Shown one piece after another: positions 44,201 to 45,620 of a stretch of DNA of 45,620 bases. How positions within the stretch are numbered: the stretch's first letter is position 1; every line of letters begins with the position of its first letter. The translations under genes and the position numbers were made by a program. A model generated the notes under the pieces. That model worked only from the letters and a program-made list of their open reading frames with translations, was not told the DNA's origin and searched no databases. This DNA is from Helicobacter bilis ATCC 51630 (GTDB taxonomy: Bacteria; Campylobacterota; Campylobacteria; Campylobacterales; Helicobacteraceae). Where the stretch lies: the NCBI RefSeq assembly GCF_000686565.1, contig NZ_JMKW01000019.1, positions 1-45,620 of the forward strand, given 5' to 3'.

Positions 44201-45595
44201 CTTGTGTTTTTAATAAACCTAGACCAAACTCTAGCTGCCTCAAGAAACCTAGAGTATTTCCTAGAAGTAGGTAGGACTCTAGATACAGCAATAGATCATG
44301 TCTCAAACCTAGAGAATAAAGCATCAACACTTCATACACTCACACTATCAATGGAGAGTGCAAAGCTAAATCGTCTAGCAAGAGTAGCTAGCATTCATGG
44401 TAGTGCTAGTAGCTATATAGCTATGCAAAACTATCAAAAGAATTTAGAAGCAGCATTAAGGGAAGCAGAGAAGCTAAAACTAGCAAGTCTAGATTCTAAT
44501 ACAAACACAAGAATAGCAGCTATTAATAATATAGTAAGTGGTAATACAAATAGTAATGCAGTTTATAGAAGTAGTGTAGCTACTCTAGCAAGTAGCTCTA
44601 ACACAAACACACAAAATGCAAACAATGGAGTAACAGATATACAAAGTGATGTTACAACTGATAACAACTCAAATGAAGTATGGTTTGATACCTTAGCAGA
44701 TTTAATCATGAGATTTAATAATAGAGAAGAATATCCAAATCATGCTTGGGTTAATATGCTAGGTAATCTTAACTTCTCAAAGACTGGCTCGGCTCAACTT
44801 TATGGCTTTAATGCAGGATATGATTATTTTGTAGATAAACTCCAAACTGCATTTGGTGCGTATGGTGGTTATGGCTATGGCACATTTAATGGCAATAATA
44901 ATGGCTTTACTTCAAATAATTCAAACAATATGTTTGCTGGAATCTATACAAGGACTTTCATTGAAAACCATGAAATAGATGTAACACTCAATACTGCCTT
45001 TAGCTTTACAAATGAGAAACAAAACTCTCAAATTAATAACTTTGACTTACTTGCTCTCTTTAAAGATGAGTATAGCTACACACTCTCTAATGTAGATTTA
45101 AATGCAACTTATGGTTATGCTTTTTTAATGAAAAAGGGTTATATTGTAAAACCTTTTGCAGGATTATCGTATTATGTATTAGGCTCAAGTGGCTTTAAAA
45201 GAAAGAGTGATAATACACCTATATTTGCTATGAATACAGATGATAACATAAGACAAACTATAAGCGTAAATATAGGTATAGATGGTCGTAAATACTTTGC
45301 AAATCAAAGCTATATTTTTATAGTCGCTCAATTAAAGCAAGATGCAATCATTTTACAAAATAATGTAGATTCTAGTGGGACTACAACTACAAGTATAGGC
45401 AATATAGGTGATTCTGTAAATAACTTTAATATGAGATATAAAGCTCAAGGCTATAAGTCTTATGTATTCCTTACAGGTGGTGGAGAATATAGCTTTGGTA
45501 GATGGTATTTAAATGGCAGTCTTAGCTTACAAAGCAGTGTATTTGATAAAAACTTTGGCTTAGGATTTAATATTGGTGGTAGGGTTGTGTTTTAG
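41231..45595 (+). CDS. Large VacA-like autotransporter
   Basis: This 1454-residue type V secreted protein has three parts. The N-terminus is an extended signal region ending LCVSIFGTTLLLCNVGYG. The passenger is a long repetitive beta-helix rich in N, G, T and S. Stretches resembling the VacA-like repeat family include LDLSGVKNTTFIDDLQFRNG, LKAKNFHFNNFTVWK and YLTGNLNNYNTIDLGANG. A helical region (SNLENKASTLHTLTLSMESA) leads to a C-terminal barrel of about 280 residues, from WVNMLGNLNFSKTGSAQLYG to GLGFNIGGRVVF, ending in Phe as outer-membrane barrels do. The start is ATG 41231 with GGAG upstream. Paralogues in Helicobacter aid colonisation; no toxin activity can be claimed here. Confidence 0.88.
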   Translation: MSGKNWGMKLKGKAFILSDILLKRVQTKYLCVSIFGTTLLLCNVGYGKEQWLGAGGQDSWIAACDWTLCHLGGGATSDTLHIANGNQSGSFTFTSIDLRTNNFGGSVDLNIKSENPWEGKITIHDLYNSHTGLLGFNGNVNINVDTKIGGLAHNNTGGGTRLNVIIGANNGAYTKNLHIDRVSFNQNGLTGSQGVINLYANNINIGKAAGRLSQVLNVNADGSIVADDVYFDGIGGVGGFAVIPKSEIKFNAKEGGFISQSIKGMGHSNIFVSTKKDIVVGNVGFAVDICITQACAGWIELNSKEGDVIVKSVTGGTANESGIGSFNTLQIKGNNFYAGKVEAISLVTSLNNSYLDLSGVKNTTFIDDLQFRNGTLKAKNFHFNNFTVWKANANRVGFEHPTDGSAYTTVSENIGKSFINNLSMEIGTSHTADSAALWFKGGGDILNINFVAARPTSYINFGDIKQVNINELSAMEADIYMKTGIFNTITNKKGQTIITNGASKITANALNVNELLHLKDSSKHSGVMKIELNANGENIDQKFDKYLNVSVDSKDLKNMSGDEIAKLIESNKNTNGNNEKTESDYKNASGTYITTSDGKHYLVLPDIMTNDNITNSTGQVANGGNILIEQTELTKGALNNYGKILIDDGFVSGDKPTLYLTGNLNNYNTIDLGANGHIEVTGNFNNKGKILFSIQANPNDSSNNEIKNASMNIKGKATLDISPGSTGALQADIADSKTLSSISSQLNTNGSKGVEYNLIKAESISYTYTQGDYTTTFDKSNGNTTIKTEHTNGGQCTNKDCQTGSNGNTKQETDFTTNGKDNPWDMDKAQTDSNGNVVENGIGSTDNEGNLIQKPSQQDKQEECKQDGKYCGFGSNANATEANRGYDYAQQKMKNSFSLTYKGGSIDGKYIDIEKVVNDTTIGFKINKVDINNFIEGNTEKPLCNAESSTFDCALYMEAGGNNSWINAIKKESANSYEILKNLFYDDKSSLVFLINLDQTLAASRNLEYFLEVGRTLDTAIDHVSNLENKASTLHTLTLSMESAKLNRLARVASIHGSASSYIAMQNYQKNLEAALREAEKLKLASLDSNTNTRIAAINNIVSGNTNSNAVYRSSVATLASSSNTNTQNANNGVTDIQSDVTTDNNSNEVWFDTLADLIMRFNNREEYPNHAWVNMLGNLNFSKTGSAQLYGFNAGYDYFVDKLQTAFGAYGGYGYGTFNGNNNGFTSNNSNNMFAGIYTRTFIENHEIDVTLNTAFSFTNEKQNSQINNFDLLALFKDEYSYTLSNVDLNATYGYAFLMKKGYIVKPFAGLSYYVLGSSGFKRKSDNTPIFAMNTDDNIRQTISVNIGIDGRKYFANQSYIFIVAQLKQDAIILQNNVDSSGTTTTSIGNIGDSVNNFNMRYKAQGYKSYVFLTGGGEYSFGRWYLNGSLSLQSSVFDKNFGLGFNIGGRVVF

Positions 45596-45620
45596 GGGAT
45601 ATCTTAGAATCTGAAGTTTG

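Overview
This window looks like chromosome from an AT-rich Helicobacter, probably an enterohepatic species. Four things point that way: the nhaA-yajC-secD-secF order; a PgbA-type secreted protein; a complex I operon with a tiny HP1264-type subunit in place of NuoE; and a very large VacA-like autotransporter. No rRNA, tRNA, CRISPR array, transposase or phage gene was recognised.

Layout. Positions 1-2376 hold a decayed gene, riboflavin synthase, a FliJ-like coiled-coil protein, a YwqK/MORN-like pseudogene and repeat remnants. Positions 2377-7973 hold a MerR regulator and a Type III restriction-modification locus (res, mod). The mod gene is interrupted by a G12 tract that puts it out of frame as read, and it carries several in-frame copies of a small palindromic element. 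Positions 8050-9012 encode an aldo/keto reductase. Positions 9171-14342 are a minus-strand unit nhaA-yajC-secD-secF-pgbA-like. Then come an outer-membrane barrel protein, rarA and GDP-L-fucose synthase (14605-17780). Positions 18188-37034 are a complete plus-strand nuo operon of 15 genes. Downstream are an RDD membrane protein, LptD, a histidine phosphatase and an autotransporter of about 1454 residues (37335-45595).

The most unusual biology is at the electron-input end of complex I. nuoE is replaced by a 75-residue HP1264-like gene. nuoF is replaced by an 890-residue fusion that joins the Fe-S end of NuoF (no FMN/NADH domain) to a full GltD/NfnB-like flavin and NAD(P)H oxidoreductase. Two full-length nuoG genes follow in tandem. 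This predicts a complex I with a substituted NAD(P)H dehydrogenase head and an extended Fe-S wire.

Two genome-scale DNA signals also stand out. First, a family of roughly 70-110 bp elements with inverted ends and internal hairpins lies both between genes and, in frame, inside mod and the NuoF-like fusion, encoding a recognisable peptide. Second, the 7-mer AGATTCT/AGAATCT occurs about 145 times by eye in 45.6 kb, roughly ten-fold or more above base-composition expectation, in coding and non-coding DNA on both strands.
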